A stretch of DNA of 64,000 nt from HGW-17 sp964516435 (GTDB lineage: Bacteria > Myxococcota_A > Polyangia > HGW-17). The notes beneath the pieces are model-generated. The model saw nothing but the letters and a program-made list of their open reading frames with translations. It did not search any database and was not told the DNA's origin. Of this stretch, positions 38,577-46,721 are shown piece by piece. The stretch spans positions 14,920-78,919 of the forward strand of contig CAZEZP010000100.1 in NCBI GenBank assembly GCA_964516435.1, read 5' to 3'. Position numbers and translations under genes: made by a program. The first letter of the stretch is position 1. Each line of letters begins with the position of its first letter.

Positions 38577-39185
38577 TCATTCCTGCCCCGGCGTATCCTT
38601 CGTCGATGCGGCCTTCTCGAGCCGCTCGATGCGTTCCTCGAGCGCCTCCAGGCGGGAAACCATCCGCCCGATGGAGGTCTGGATCATCTCGATGGAATCC
38701 TGCAGCCGGTCCATGCTCTCCAGCAGCACGTCCACCTCGTCTTCCCCGTCCAGATCCTCGTCATCCATGTCTTCGTCGAGGTCGTCCTCACCGCCGGCTT
38801 CTTCTTCGCCCGGAACCTCCTCGCCTTCCTCACCGCCCTCCACCGCGCGCAGGGTCCCGTCGCTCACGCCGCAGGCGGGGCAGATGTCCACCGACGGACC
38901 CAGCCACAACTTGCATCCCGGGCACTCGTGCCCCTCGAGTTGCTGCTTGCGGTGCGCCAGGAGCAGTTCCAGCGCCTCCTCCTCGCGGCCCTTGGCCACA
39001 TACAGCGTAGAATGTCCCAGATTGGCCGAAAGGCTCTTGAATATCTTGGAATCGTGCTCCACCACCCGCCAGGGGATGCCATTGGCATCCAGCCGGATGA
39101 CCAGTTGCTCCATTTCAAAAATGGATTCCAGCGTGGCGACGGATACCAGATCCACATCTTCAGGACAATTTTCATACGAAGCCAT
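38577..39185 (-). CDS. DUF2007-like protein with zinc ribbon and acidic coiled-coil tail
   Basis: The 202-aa product starts at 39185, with AAAGGAAC upstream. The first ~85 residues (LVSVATLESIFEMEQLVIRL) resemble DUF2007, a putative signal-transducing domain. A zinc ribbon follows (CPGCK and CPACG, about residues 87-106). A strongly acidic Glu/Asp/Gly run then leads into a C-terminal coiled coil. The parts are seen; their joint role is unknown. It sits between lepB and the YbjN-like gene. Confidence 0.7.
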   Translation of the reverse strand: MASYENCPEDVDLVSVATLESIFEMEQLVIRLDANGIPWRVVEHDSKIFKSLSANLGHSTLYVAKGREEEALELLLAHRKQQLEGHECPGCKLWLGPSVDICPACGVSDGTLRAVEGGEEGEEVPGEEEAGGEDDLDEDMDDEDLDGEDEVDVLLESMDRLQDSIEMIQTSIGRMVSRLEALEERIERLEKAASTKDTPGQE

Positions 39186-39296
39186 CTCTGTTCCTTTCCA
39201 CCGGTTTCCCCGCAAGCGAATCCAACAGGGAAAGCGGACCGTGTGACGACGTGCGCCCATCCAATGGGAAAACGGCCGCGATGTCAAGCTGCGCTT

Positions 39297-40343
39297 CTAC
39301 TTCACGCCCTGGAAGATGCGGCTCCAGCGCTGGCCGTCGGGTCCCGGAGAAAGCCAGATGAATTCCGCCCTCCCCTTGATGTTTTCGATGGGCACGCAGG
39401 GTGCCGGAACCCCATTTTTATGCAGAAAGCGACTATCTTCGCTATGGTCCCGGTTGTCCCCCATGACGAACACGCAGCCGTCGGGAACCTCCCACTCGTG
39501 CGGAAAATCCGCCGGCAGCGATGGGGGAACCAGATCATACACCACGGTCCAGGCCCGCTCCCCCACGCGCTCCTCGTACATTTCGCAGGGAAGCCCTGGG
39601 TGCCAGTCCTCGTTGAGTTTTTCGTTGCGGTCCATATAGGAGCAGGGCTCTTCCAGTTTGCGGTTCCGGATGGCTTTCCACTCGGTCTCCCCCTTGGGCA
39701 GGTAATACACCGTGCGGTCCCGGAAGCGTATGCGATCGCCCGGAAGCCCGATGACCCGCTTGATCCAGTCCTCCCCATTGTGGATGGGCTCGATGAACAC
39801 CACCACGTCGCCGCGCCGGGGCAGCGACCAGGTCGCGAAGTGCCGGGGCGGGTCCGAGGTGAAGGGGATCCGCAAACCGTAAACGAATTTATTGACATAA
39901 ATGTAATCGCCCACCTGCAGGGAAGGAATCATGGACCCCGAGGGGATGCGAAAAGGCTCGAATACGAAGGCGCGCAGAAACAGCGCCAGCGAAGCCGCGA
40001 TGAGAAAGGACTTCAGATAGCCCCACGCCGGATGGCGCCGGTGCCGGGACAGGGAACCTTCCAGTTGCCGCTCCAGTTCCGCCACGGCCGCCTGCAGATC
40101 CGCACGGGGATCCCGGCGGATCTCGTCCCACACGCGCAGGGCGCTTTCGGCCTCCCGGCGGGCGTTTTCCGGCAGTTCCCTCTTCCTGCGCAGGATTCCC
40201 CGCATCTCGGATGCCGCGGCTTCTCCGGACGCCAGCAGGCGCCGCCGGGAACGCCATGTCGCAAAACGGTTCCACACGCGTCTCCACCCGGACGCATTCC
40301 GGGCCTCTTCCAGTTTGCGATGAACTCTCTTCGGCAATTTCAC
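39297..40343 (-). CDS. lepB: Signal peptidase I
   Basis: LepB cleaves signal peptides of secreted proteins at the outer face of the inner membrane. The 348-aa product has a basic N-terminal ~100 residues, one membrane helix, and then the catalytic Ser in PSGSMIPSLQVGD. The Lys dyad residue is in IKRVIGLPGD, and FVMGDNRDHSEDSR completes box E. The start is a GTG at 40343 that overlaps the upstream transporter stop as GTGA. The long charged N-terminus is unusual. It fits functionally with secA, lgt and the many lipoproteins in the window. Confidence 0.95.
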   Translation of the reverse strand: MKLPKRVHRKLEEARNASGWRRVWNRFATWRSRRRLLASGEAAASEMRGILRRKRELPENARREAESALRVWDEIRRDPRADLQAAVAELERQLEGSLSRHRRHPAWGYLKSFLIAASLALFLRAFVFEPFRIPSGSMIPSLQVGDYIYVNKFVYGLRIPFTSDPPRHFATWSLPRRGDVVVFIEPIHNGEDWIKRVIGLPGDRIRFRDRTVYYLPKGETEWKAIRNRKLEEPCSYMDRNEKLNEDWHPGLPCEMYEERVGERAWTVVYDLVPPSLPADFPHEWEVPDGCVFVMGDNRDHSEDSRFLHKNGVPAPCVPIENIKGRAEFIWLSPGPDGQRWSRIFQGVK

Positions 40344-41203
40344 TCACCTTCCTTGGCCGCATCCGGCCGGTGGCGCACCAGGACCAGGGCCACCAGGCTG
40401 GAAAAGAGCACCAGGATTCCGGCCGTTTCCCAGGTATCCGGAATCTCGCCGAACATCAGCACCCCGATGCCGGTGGACCACAGGATCGACGTGAAGGAGA
40501 AGGCGGCCACCGAAGAGGCCTCCTGCAGTTTGTACGCCATCGTCATCAGGTACTGGGCCACGGTCGTGCCCACGCCCGCCACCACGACGAATCCCCACAG
40601 GCGCGGGGATGGCGTCTTCCAAGAAGCCAGCGCCATGGGCGCGGAGAGCGCCATGGTGAACAGCGACAGGGAATTGACGATGGGGGCCCAGTGCTCCCGC
40701 CCGGCGACGAAGCGGATGGAGATGTAGGCCAGGCTGGCGAAGAACGCCGACACCAGCGCGGGCAGCGCCCCCCAGTCCATGGTCCGCGGCGACGGCTGCA
40801 CGATCAGGAGCACGCCGCCCATGGCGCAGGCCACCAGCAGCACCTTCTTCCAGTGGAGGCGCTCGCCCAGAAGCGGAACCGCCAGGAACGTGGTGAACAG
40901 CGGGTGGGCATAATGCAGGCTCGACGCATTGGCCAGGGTCGTGGCCTGCAGCGCCCAGAAGTAGAGGATCATCGCGATTCCGCCGAAAAAGCCCCGGGAA
41001 ACCAGGGGCCAGAAGTTTTCCCGGCGCCCGAACCACGGCTGCCGCGCCCGCCGCAGGATCAGCGTCAGCAGGAGCACGCCGAAGGCGCCGCGCAGGAAGG
41101 CCGATTCCCAGAAGCCCAGTTCCCGCGTCAGCACCTTGATGAAGGAATACGCCACCGAAAAGACGAAGGAAGCGGCAATCATGTAGAGGGCGCCCGCGGA
41201 CAT
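40340..41203 (-). CDS. EamA/DMT-family transporter
   Basis: The 287-aa inner-membrane protein has about ten helices with EamA-type features: FVFSVAYSFIKVLTRELG at the start, and the LGERLHWKK and FGEIPDTWE ends of the two repeats. Such carriers export metabolites or drugs; the substrate is unknown. The ATG at 41203 is the likely start, although an in-frame ATG 28 codons upstream exists. The gene is coupled to lepB and divergent from the kinase gene at 41286. Confidence 0.85.
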   Translation of the reverse strand: MSAGALYMIAASFVFSVAYSFIKVLTRELGFWESAFLRGAFGVLLLTLILRRARQPWFGRRENFWPLVSRGFFGGIAMILYFWALQATTLANASSLHYAHPLFTTFLAVPLLGERLHWKKVLLVACAMGGVLLIVQPSPRTMDWGALPALVSAFFASLAYISIRFVAGREHWAPIVNSLSLFTMALSAPMALASWKTPSPRLWGFVVVAGVGTTVAQYLMTMAYKLQEASSVAAFSFTSILWSTGIGVLMFGEIPDTWETAGILVLFSSLVALVLVRHRPDAAKEGE

Positions 41204-41249
41204 GGCCTGTCGTTTATAGAACTTCCGGAAAAATCGCAATGAAAAAGGG

Positions 41250-41278
41250 TGTCCTCTCCGCAGCGCCTGTGATAAGAA
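41250..41278 (+). promoter_or_regulatory. Possible promoter for a leaderless kinase transcript
   Basis: An extended -10, TGATAAGAA (TG 41270-41271, TAAGAA 41273-41278), lies only 8 bases before the kinase ATG. The -35 (TGTCCT at 41250-41255) is weak. No ribosome binding site precedes the ATG, which agrees with a leaderless message. Confidence 0.3.
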
Positions 41279-41285
41279 GTGCCCC

Positions 41286-42260
41286 ATGCAGGAGACGCTG
41301 CTGCACCGACTTTCCCAGTTCTACCGCCGCACGCAATGGACGCTGATCCTGGCGATCCTGTTCCCCACCGTCTTCACGGCGGCCGTGGGAATCGTGATGC
41401 TGGCCCTGTATTCCGACATCAAGGACATCATCCTGGGCATCCTCACCATCGTGTTCTCGGTGGGCATCATCTTCGGCGCCGTCATCGTCGCCATCCTCGT
41501 CGGGAAATCGAAGCAACTGGCGCTCAAGCAGACCCTGTTTCTGGCCAACGTCTCGCATGAACTGCGCTCCCCGCTCACCGCCATCAAGATGTACGCGCAA
41601 ACGCTGGAACGCGGACGCTCGCCCGAAAACGCCCCGATGTGCATCGAACAGATCCTGAAGGCCACGGAAAAACTGGATCGGCTCATCCAGCAGATCCTGG
41701 AATGGAAGCGCATCACCACCAAGACCGACTACATCACGGTGCAGCCCCTGGATGCCAACCTGCCGGCCGCGGACGCCGTGGAGCACTTCCGTGCCACCCA
41801 CCCGGAAGAAACGCGGCTGGAATCCGATTTCACCCCCGAGGCGCCCGTCATGGAACTGGACCGCGACGCCATGGAGCGCGCGCTGTACAACCTGCTGGAC
41901 AATGCGGCCAAGTATGGCGGGGAGGCCGGCCGGATCCGCCTCGTCACAAGACTCGCCGCCGAAACCGGCAAGGTGCAGGAGCACTTCGAGTACCGCGTCT
42001 CGGACGAGGGGCCCGGCATCGATCCGCAGCACGTGGATCACATCTTCGACGTCTTCTACCGGGCGGACAACTCCCTGACCGGCGCCGCCGGCGTTGGGCT
42101 GGGGCTGGCCATCGCCCGCTCCCTCGTCGCCGCGCATGGCGGCACCCTCCTCGTGGAAAGCGCTCCCGGAAAGGGAAGCACCTTCATCATCCGGCTGCCG
42201 CTGGCGCACCGGCGGAAAACGAACGGCCACAACGCACCGGCGGAAAGGAATCCCGCATGA
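41286..42260 (+). CDS. Two-component sensor histidine kinase
   Basis: The 324-aa kinase has two membrane helices (about 19-41 and 47-71) with almost no periplasmic loop, so it senses within the membrane or cytoplasm. His91 is in NVSHELRSPLTAIKM. The ATPase domain has LYNLLDNAAKYG, DEGPGID and GVGLGLAIAR. It is coupled by ATGA to the response regulator gene. No ribosome binding site precedes the start. Confidence 0.93.
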   Translation: MQETLLHRLSQFYRRTQWTLILAILFPTVFTAAVGIVMLALYSDIKDIILGILTIVFSVGIIFGAVIVAILVGKSKQLALKQTLFLANVSHELRSPLTAIKMYAQTLERGRSPENAPMCIEQILKATEKLDRLIQQILEWKRITTKTDYITVQPLDANLPAADAVEHFRATHPEETRLESDFTPEAPVMELDRDAMERALYNLLDNAAKYGGEAGRIRLVTRLAAETGKVQEHFEYRVSDEGPGIDPQHVDHIFDVFYRADNSLTGAAGVGLGLAIARSLVAAHGGTLLVESAPGKGSTFIIRLPLAHRRKTNGHNAPAERNPA

Positions 42261-42931
42261 TCAACGCCGAAATCCTTCTCGTGGAAGACGACCCGGCGCT
42301 GCTGGCCGGGATGCTCATCAACCTGCAGACGGAGGGCTACGCCATCACGGCCGCCCCCCGCGGCAAACTGGCATTGGCGCAGTGTGAAAATAGAAAATTC
42401 GATTTGATCATCCTGGACCTGATGCTGCCCGACATCGACGGGCTGGACATCGTGCGCACCCTGCGCCAGCGCGGCGACAACACGCCCATCCTGATCCTCT
42501 CCGCCCGGGGCGACACCGACGTGAAAGTGCAGGGCCTCATGGCCGGCGCCGACGACTACATGACCAAGCCGTTCGACCTGATGGAACTGCTCGCGCGCGT
42601 GCAGGCCATCCTGCGCCGGCGCTTCGGGGCGTCGAAGACCGTGACGTTCGGCGACGTGGAGGTGTTCCCCGAGGAGCGGCGCATCCTGCGCGCCGGCCAT
42701 CCCGTGCATCTGACGCCGCGTGAATTCGATCTGCTGCAGTGGTTCCTGGCCCATCCGAGCCAGATCTTCGCGAGGGAAACCCTCCTCCAGGAGATCTGGG
42801 AAGCCGGGGCCGACGCCACCGAGCGCACGGTGGACAATTTCGTGATGACATTGCGCAAGAAACTCGACAATCCGCGCAAGCCCCGGCATTTCATCACGGT
42901 GCGCGGATTCGGCTACCGGTTCCAGCCGTAG
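42257..42931 (+). CDS. OmpR-family response regulator
   Basis: The 224-aa regulator has the acidic pocket EDD (10-12), phosphoacceptor Asp54 in LILDLMLPD, and Lys104 in YMTKPF. The C-terminal winged helix has LTPREFDLLQWF and TVDNFVMTLRKKLD. It should be phosphorylated by the adjacent kinase and bind DNA. Likely targets are the YitT and SRPBCC genes downstream, which is inference from position only. Confidence 0.95.
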   Translation: MINAEILLVEDDPALLAGMLINLQTEGYAITAAPRGKLALAQCENRKFDLIILDLMLPDIDGLDIVRTLRQRGDNTPILILSARGDTDVKVQGLMAGADDYMTKPFDLMELLARVQAILRRRFGASKTVTFGDVEVFPEERRILRAGHPVHLTPREFDLLQWFLAHPSQIFARETLLQEIWEAGADATERTVDNFVMTLRKKLDNPRKPRHFITVRGFGYRFQP

Positions 42932-42940
42932 GAAGACCCG

Positions 42941-43813
42941 ATGGATCGCATCCTGCCGCACCCCTTCCTCAAAGTACGCGACTATGCCGAACTCACCGCG
43001 GGCTCGGTGCTGCTGGCATTCGCCGTCACGGCCTACATGGCGCCCAACCGCATCCTCGACGGCGGCTTCACCGGCGTGGCCATCCTGCTGCACCACCTGT
43101 TCGGAACCCCCATCGGCGCCATGGCGCTGGGCATGATGTCCATCGCCCTGGTGACGGGCTACATCAAGATGGGGCCTTCGTTCGGAATCCGCACCATCTA
43201 CGCCACGGTCCTGTTCACCCTGTCCATCGATTTCTTCGACCATGTCCTGCACATCGAGCCGCTCACCGACGATCTCACGCTGGCCGTCTTCTACGGGGGC
43301 GGCATCGCGGGGGCCAGCCTCTCGCTGATTTTCCATGCGGGCGGCTCCACGGGGGGCACCGACGTCATCGCCACCCTGCTCAAGCGCGCCACCGGCTGGA
43401 GCGTGGGCCGGACGCTGCTGTTCATCGACCTGACGGTGGCCTTCGTGGCCGGACTCTTCTTCGGCGCGCGCCTGCTGATGTACAGCCTGATCCTCATCTT
43501 CATCGAAACCCAGGTCATCGACCTGATTCTCAACGGCTTTTCCGCCACCCGCCGCCTGTGGATCGTATCCGATCGCGCCGAGGAGATCCGGGAGCACATC
43601 CTCAAACTGGGACGCGGCGCCACCCTGTTCGAGGGACGCGGCGCCTACACGGGCGAGCCGCGCCAGGTCATCATCACCTACATTCCCCGGCGCATGGTCA
43701 GTTCGCTGATGCGCGACCTGCACGACATCGACCCGGACGTGTTCGTCGCCATCGATGCAGCCGCCCAGGTGTACGGAGAAGGATTCCGCAGTTTCCGCGA
43801 GCATGGCCAATAG
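42941..43813 (+). CDS. YitT-family membrane protein (DUF161/DUF2179)
   Basis: The 290-aa protein has five or six membrane helices with the DUF161 motifs GGFTGVAILLHHLFGTPIG and HAGGSTGGTDVIA. A soluble C-terminal DUF2179 domain includes EGRGAYTGEPRQVI. The family is widespread but its transport role is not established. The gene starts 9 nt after the response regulator stop. Confidence 0.9.
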   Translation: MDRILPHPFLKVRDYAELTAGSVLLAFAVTAYMAPNRILDGGFTGVAILLHHLFGTPIGAMALGMMSIALVTGYIKMGPSFGIRTIYATVLFTLSIDFFDHVLHIEPLTDDLTLAVFYGGGIAGASLSLIFHAGGSTGGTDVIATLLKRATGWSVGRTLLFIDLTVAFVAGLFFGARLLMYSLILIFIETQVIDLILNGFSATRRLWIVSDRAEEIREHILKLGRGATLFEGRGAYTGEPRQVIITYIPRRMVSSLMRDLHDIDPDVFVAIDAAAQVYGEGFRSFREHGQ

Positions 43814-43837
43814 AAGAGCAAAAGAGGAGGAACATCC

Positions 43838-44323
43838 ATGCAGAGTCTCAAGAAAGAACGCACCGTCAACTGCAGCGCCGACAAACTGGTATCGGTGCTC
43901 ACTCACCCGGAATTCGAAATCGAGAAGCAGAAGAAGGCCAGCGGAGCCATCGACGCGACGGTCAAGGAAATCCGGCGCAACGACGAAGAAGCCGTCTACG
44001 AGATTCATTCGACCGAGTACGCCAAGGGCGTCACCGGCGTCGACCGCAGCAAGACCGAGAGCATCGTCATCCGGATGCGCTGGAACCTGAAGGAGCGCCA
44101 TTCCGAATGGACGTGGGAAGGCCCGCACGGCAAGAAAGTGGCCGTTTCAGGCACCATGCAGGTCAAGCCCGTGGATGAAAACCACTGCACCCTGATCTCC
44201 ACGATGGATGTCGAAATCAAGATTCCGCTGGTGGGCTCTCAGGTGGAAAAGATGGTCATCCGCGAAGTGGAGAAGAACTGGCCGAATTTCGACCAACTGG
44301 TGGATGCCTGGATCCTGAAGTGA
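43838..44323 (+). CDS. SRPBCC-fold protein (DUF2505-like)
   Basis: The 161-aa protein begins with NCSADKLVSVLTHPEF and ends in IPLVGSQVEKMVIREVEKNW, the open and close of the START/SRPBCC hydrophobic-pocket fold as in DUF2505. Such proteins bind small hydrophobic ligands. AGAGGAGGA upstream gives a strong ribosome binding site. The ligand is unknown. It is the last gene after the kinase, regulator and YitT genes. Confidence 0.7.
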   Translation: MQSLKKERTVNCSADKLVSVLTHPEFEIEKQKKASGAIDATVKEIRRNDEEAVYEIHSTEYAKGVTGVDRSKTESIVIRMRWNLKERHSEWTWEGPHGKKVAVSGTMQVKPVDENHCTLISTMDVEIKIPLVGSQVEKMVIREVEKNWPNFDQLVDAWILK

Positions 44324-44466
44324 CGACCGGCGGGCGTCAGCGCAAGGCCGGCCCTGGCAGGCAGCGGGAGGCGGGCATCCGGAACCATGCGGTCCCGGAC
44401 TCCGGACTTTTCCTGGCCCATTCCCTTCGGCATGCATTCCACGCCGGACGAAACTGGAGCACCGGG

Positions 44467-44496
44467 TTCCAAATGCCTAATGACTTGTGATACAGT
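44467..44496 (+). promoter_or_regulatory. Possible promoter of the PPIase/Roadblock/SDR operon
   Basis: An extended -10, TGATACAGT (TG 44488-44489, TACAGT 44491-44496), lies 16 bases before the ATG at 44513. TTCCAA at 44467-44472 could serve as a weak -35 at 18 bp. The leader would be only about 10 nt long. Confidence 0.3.
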
Positions 44497-44512
44497 CGCT
44501 GCGCCTCGGGAA

Positions 44513-45493
44513 ATGCGCATGTTTCGGCTCATTCTCTTTTTCTTCCTGTTTTCGGCGCTTGCGATGCCCCCATCGTGCGGCAAGAAAAATGACAGGCGGG
44601 AAATCCGCGCCGGAGTGGAAACCTGGACGCTGCCGGAAAAGACGGCGGCACCGGAGGAAACCGTCGCCGAGGTGGACGGAGAACCCGTGACGGCCGCACA
44701 GGTCGCCGCCATCGCCCGGCGCGAACATCTCTCGCCGGAGCAGGCCCTGCAAAAGGCCATCGATACCCGGCTGATCCTGCGGCAGGCGGCGCTCGGAGCG
44801 GGTCCCGGCGCGCTCTCGGACGCCTTCAAGACGGCGGCGGTGGAGCGCCTGCTTCGTGATTTCGAGCAGAAAAACAAGCCCCAGGACATTCCGGATGCCG
44901 AACTGAAAAAAATTTACGACGAAATCCAGAAAAAGGATTTCTCGCCGCCGCCCTTTTCCGGCCGCAAGTTCCACTTCTCCCACGGCCAGTGGCGCGCATC
45001 CTCGCAACTGATCGTCAAGACGAGCGAAAAGCACGATGCCGAAACCGTATCCGCCGTGGACAGTCTGCTGCTCCTGGTGCGGGACCATTACCTCTCCTCG
45101 GCGGACCGCTCGGAAGAATCCTTCCGAAACCATGCGTGGCTGGTGCAGAATACCTACGTTCCCGTCTCCTTCGAGCAGTTGCCGCCGATATCCATGGACA
45201 ACGAGGAGAATTTCTACCGTTTCAATGGGGAATTCGACAGGCAGTACCTCGAGAAATTGTTCGAACTGCCTGCGGAAGGCGCCGTTTCCGGGGTCTTCGG
45301 AACCAAATTCGGCCGCCATTGGGTGTATCTTGTCCGCATCGTTCCGGAACGCCGCCTCTCTTTCGAAGAAGCGCGCGGGGAACTGCGCGAACTGGTTTCC
45401 GAAGGCTGGCAGAACCAGCGCTTCGAGGAATGGCTCGAACGGCTGCGAAGCGAATACCGCGTGCAGGCGCCCGGTCGGAGAGACCAGCCGTGA
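44513..45493 (+). CDS. SurA/PpiC-like peptidyl-prolyl isomerase lipoprotein
   Basis: The 326-aa product has a type II signal ending PPSC. A SurA-type N-terminal region follows, with VAEVDGEPVTAAQV and the helical ALQKAIDTRLILRQA. The C-terminal half has the outline of a parvulin domain (EEFYR.., FGTKFGRHWVYLVRI), but the classic catalytic His/Cys residues are not obvious, so it may act as a chaperone only. An ATG at 44519 is an alternative start. It is coupled to the Roadblock gene by a GTGA overlap. Confidence 0.75.
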   Translation: MRMFRLILFFFLFSALAMPPSCGKKNDRREIRAGVETWTLPEKTAAPEETVAEVDGEPVTAAQVAAIARREHLSPEQALQKAIDTRLILRQAALGAGPGALSDAFKTAAVERLLRDFEQKNKPQDIPDAELKKIYDEIQKKDFSPPPFSGRKFHFSHGQWRASSQLIVKTSEKHDAETVSAVDSLLLLVRDHYLSSADRSEESFRNHAWLVQNTYVPVSFEQLPPISMDNEENFYRFNGEFDRQYLEKLFELPAEGAVSGVFGTKFGRHWVYLVRIVPERRLSFEEARGELRELVSEGWQNQRFEEWLERLRSEYRVQAPGRRDQP

Positions 45494-45858
45494 CGTCCGC
45501 TTTCACGCAGTTTCTGGCCGATCTGGTGGAAAACGTTCCAGGTGCCGTGGGCGCCGTCATCCAGGATGTGGAGGGGGAAACGGTGGAGGCGGTGGGGCAC
45601 CTGCCCGATTTCGACCTGATGGTGCACGCCGCGCACTGGGGGCTCCTGTGGCGGGATCTGCGCTTTTCCGCACGCTCCCGGCAACTCAAGGAAACGCGGC
45701 AGATCTGGATCGAGACCAGCCGGCAGAAGGTGCTGCTCACGACCCTGTTCCAGGACTACTACCTCGTGTTCATCCTGAGCAGGGAAACGGCCGTGATCGA
45801 GGCACTGCGCCTGCTGGACAGGCATCTGAACGCCATTCGGGAGGAGATGGGACTATGA
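45490..45858 (+). CDS. Roadblock/LC7-domain protein
   Basis: The 122-aa protein starts with GTG inside the PPIase stop (GTGA). FLADLVENVPGAVGAVIQD and the later VHAAHWG and FQDYYLVFIL follow the Roadblock/LC7 alpha-beta plan, as in MglB, which controls small GTPases for polarity. No MglA-like GTPase is found in the window. It overlaps the SDR gene by ATGA, so three products of different cell locations are made from one coupled unit. Confidence 0.75.
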   Translation: MTSAFTQFLADLVENVPGAVGAVIQDVEGETVEAVGHLPDFDLMVHAAHWGLLWRDLRFSARSRQLKETRQIWIETSRQKVLLTTLFQDYYLVFILSRETAVIEALRLLDRHLNAIREEMGL

Positions 45859-46649
45859 GCGAAACCGACATCCGCGCCTGCGTCATCACCGGCGCCTCCA
45901 GCGGTCTGGGCGCGCAACTGGCACGGGAAATCGCCGCCATGGGCGAATTCACCCACCTGGTCCTCTGCGCGCGGCGCCGGGAACGCATGGAACGGCTCGC
46001 GCAGGAACTGCAGAAACGGGATGAGCGCCTGTCCTGCCGAATCCTGGATGTGGACCTTTCGGAGCCCGAAGGCGTGGAGCGCCTCTTCGCAGGCATGGCC
46101 GATCTGGAAAAGCACATGCACCTGTGGATCAACAACGCGGGATTCGGCCTGCGCGGGGCTTTCGCCGGGCAGGCCCCGCAGGACATCGCCCGGATGATCG
46201 CCGTGGACGTCACGGCCCTGACCCTGTGCACGCGCCGGATCCTTCCCTCGATGCTCGAATCCCGCCGCGGACGCATCCTCAACATCGCCTCGGTGGCGGC
46301 CTTCTCCCCCATTCCCTGGTTTGCGGTGTATGCCGCCGCCAAAGCCTTCGTGCTCTCCTTCACGGAGGCTCTCGCCGTGGAACTCGCCGGCACGGGCGTC
46401 ACGGTTACGGCGTTCTGCCCGGGTCCCATGCCCACGGAATTCTTCGAAATCGCCGGCAAGACGCGCTGGCACGGACCGTCCTTCGTGTGGCTCCCCGTGG
46501 AGAAGGCGGCCCGCGAAGCACTTGCGGCCACTTTCAAGGGCCAGACCGCGAGCATCCCGCAGGGCACGTTTCTGCTGCAGACCTTCCTTTCGCGCCTCGT
46601 GCCGCGCTCTCTGGTGAGCGCCATTTCGGGACGCATCTTCCGGGAGTGA
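45855..46649 (+). CDS. Short-chain dehydrogenase/reductase
   Basis: The 264-aa enzyme has the cofactor loop TGASSGLG, the NNAG motif, a catalytic Ser in NIASVAAFS, and YAAAK. PGPMPTEF follows, as in classical SDRs of the DltE/YqjQ-like group. It should oxidise or reduce a hydroxyl or keto group with NAD(P)H; the substrate is unknown. It is coupled to the Roadblock gene and converges on the acyl-CoA synthetase gene. Confidence 0.9.
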   Translation: MSETDIRACVITGASSGLGAQLAREIAAMGEFTHLVLCARRRERMERLAQELQKRDERLSCRILDVDLSEPEGVERLFAGMADLEKHMHLWINNAGFGLRGAFAGQAPQDIARMIAVDVTALTLCTRRILPSMLESRRGRILNIASVAAFSPIPWFAVYAAAKAFVLSFTEALAVELAGTGVTVTAFCPGPMPTEFFEIAGKTRWHGPSFVWLPVEKAAREALAATFKGQTASIPQGTFLLQTFLSRLVPRSLVSAISGRIFRE

Positions 46650-46721
46650 CGGTTTTCCCTCCCTTTTGCGCGGCCGCTCCACGCGCCAGAACCGGCCGAA
46701 AACTTTCAGAACGGAAAAAAA

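Noticed and set aside
36396..40727. A 1443-codon plus-strand frame through the acyl-CoA ligase to DMT block
   Set aside because: The minus-strand genes there carry complete family motifs; the plus frame shows only low-complexity His/Arg/Gly sequence.
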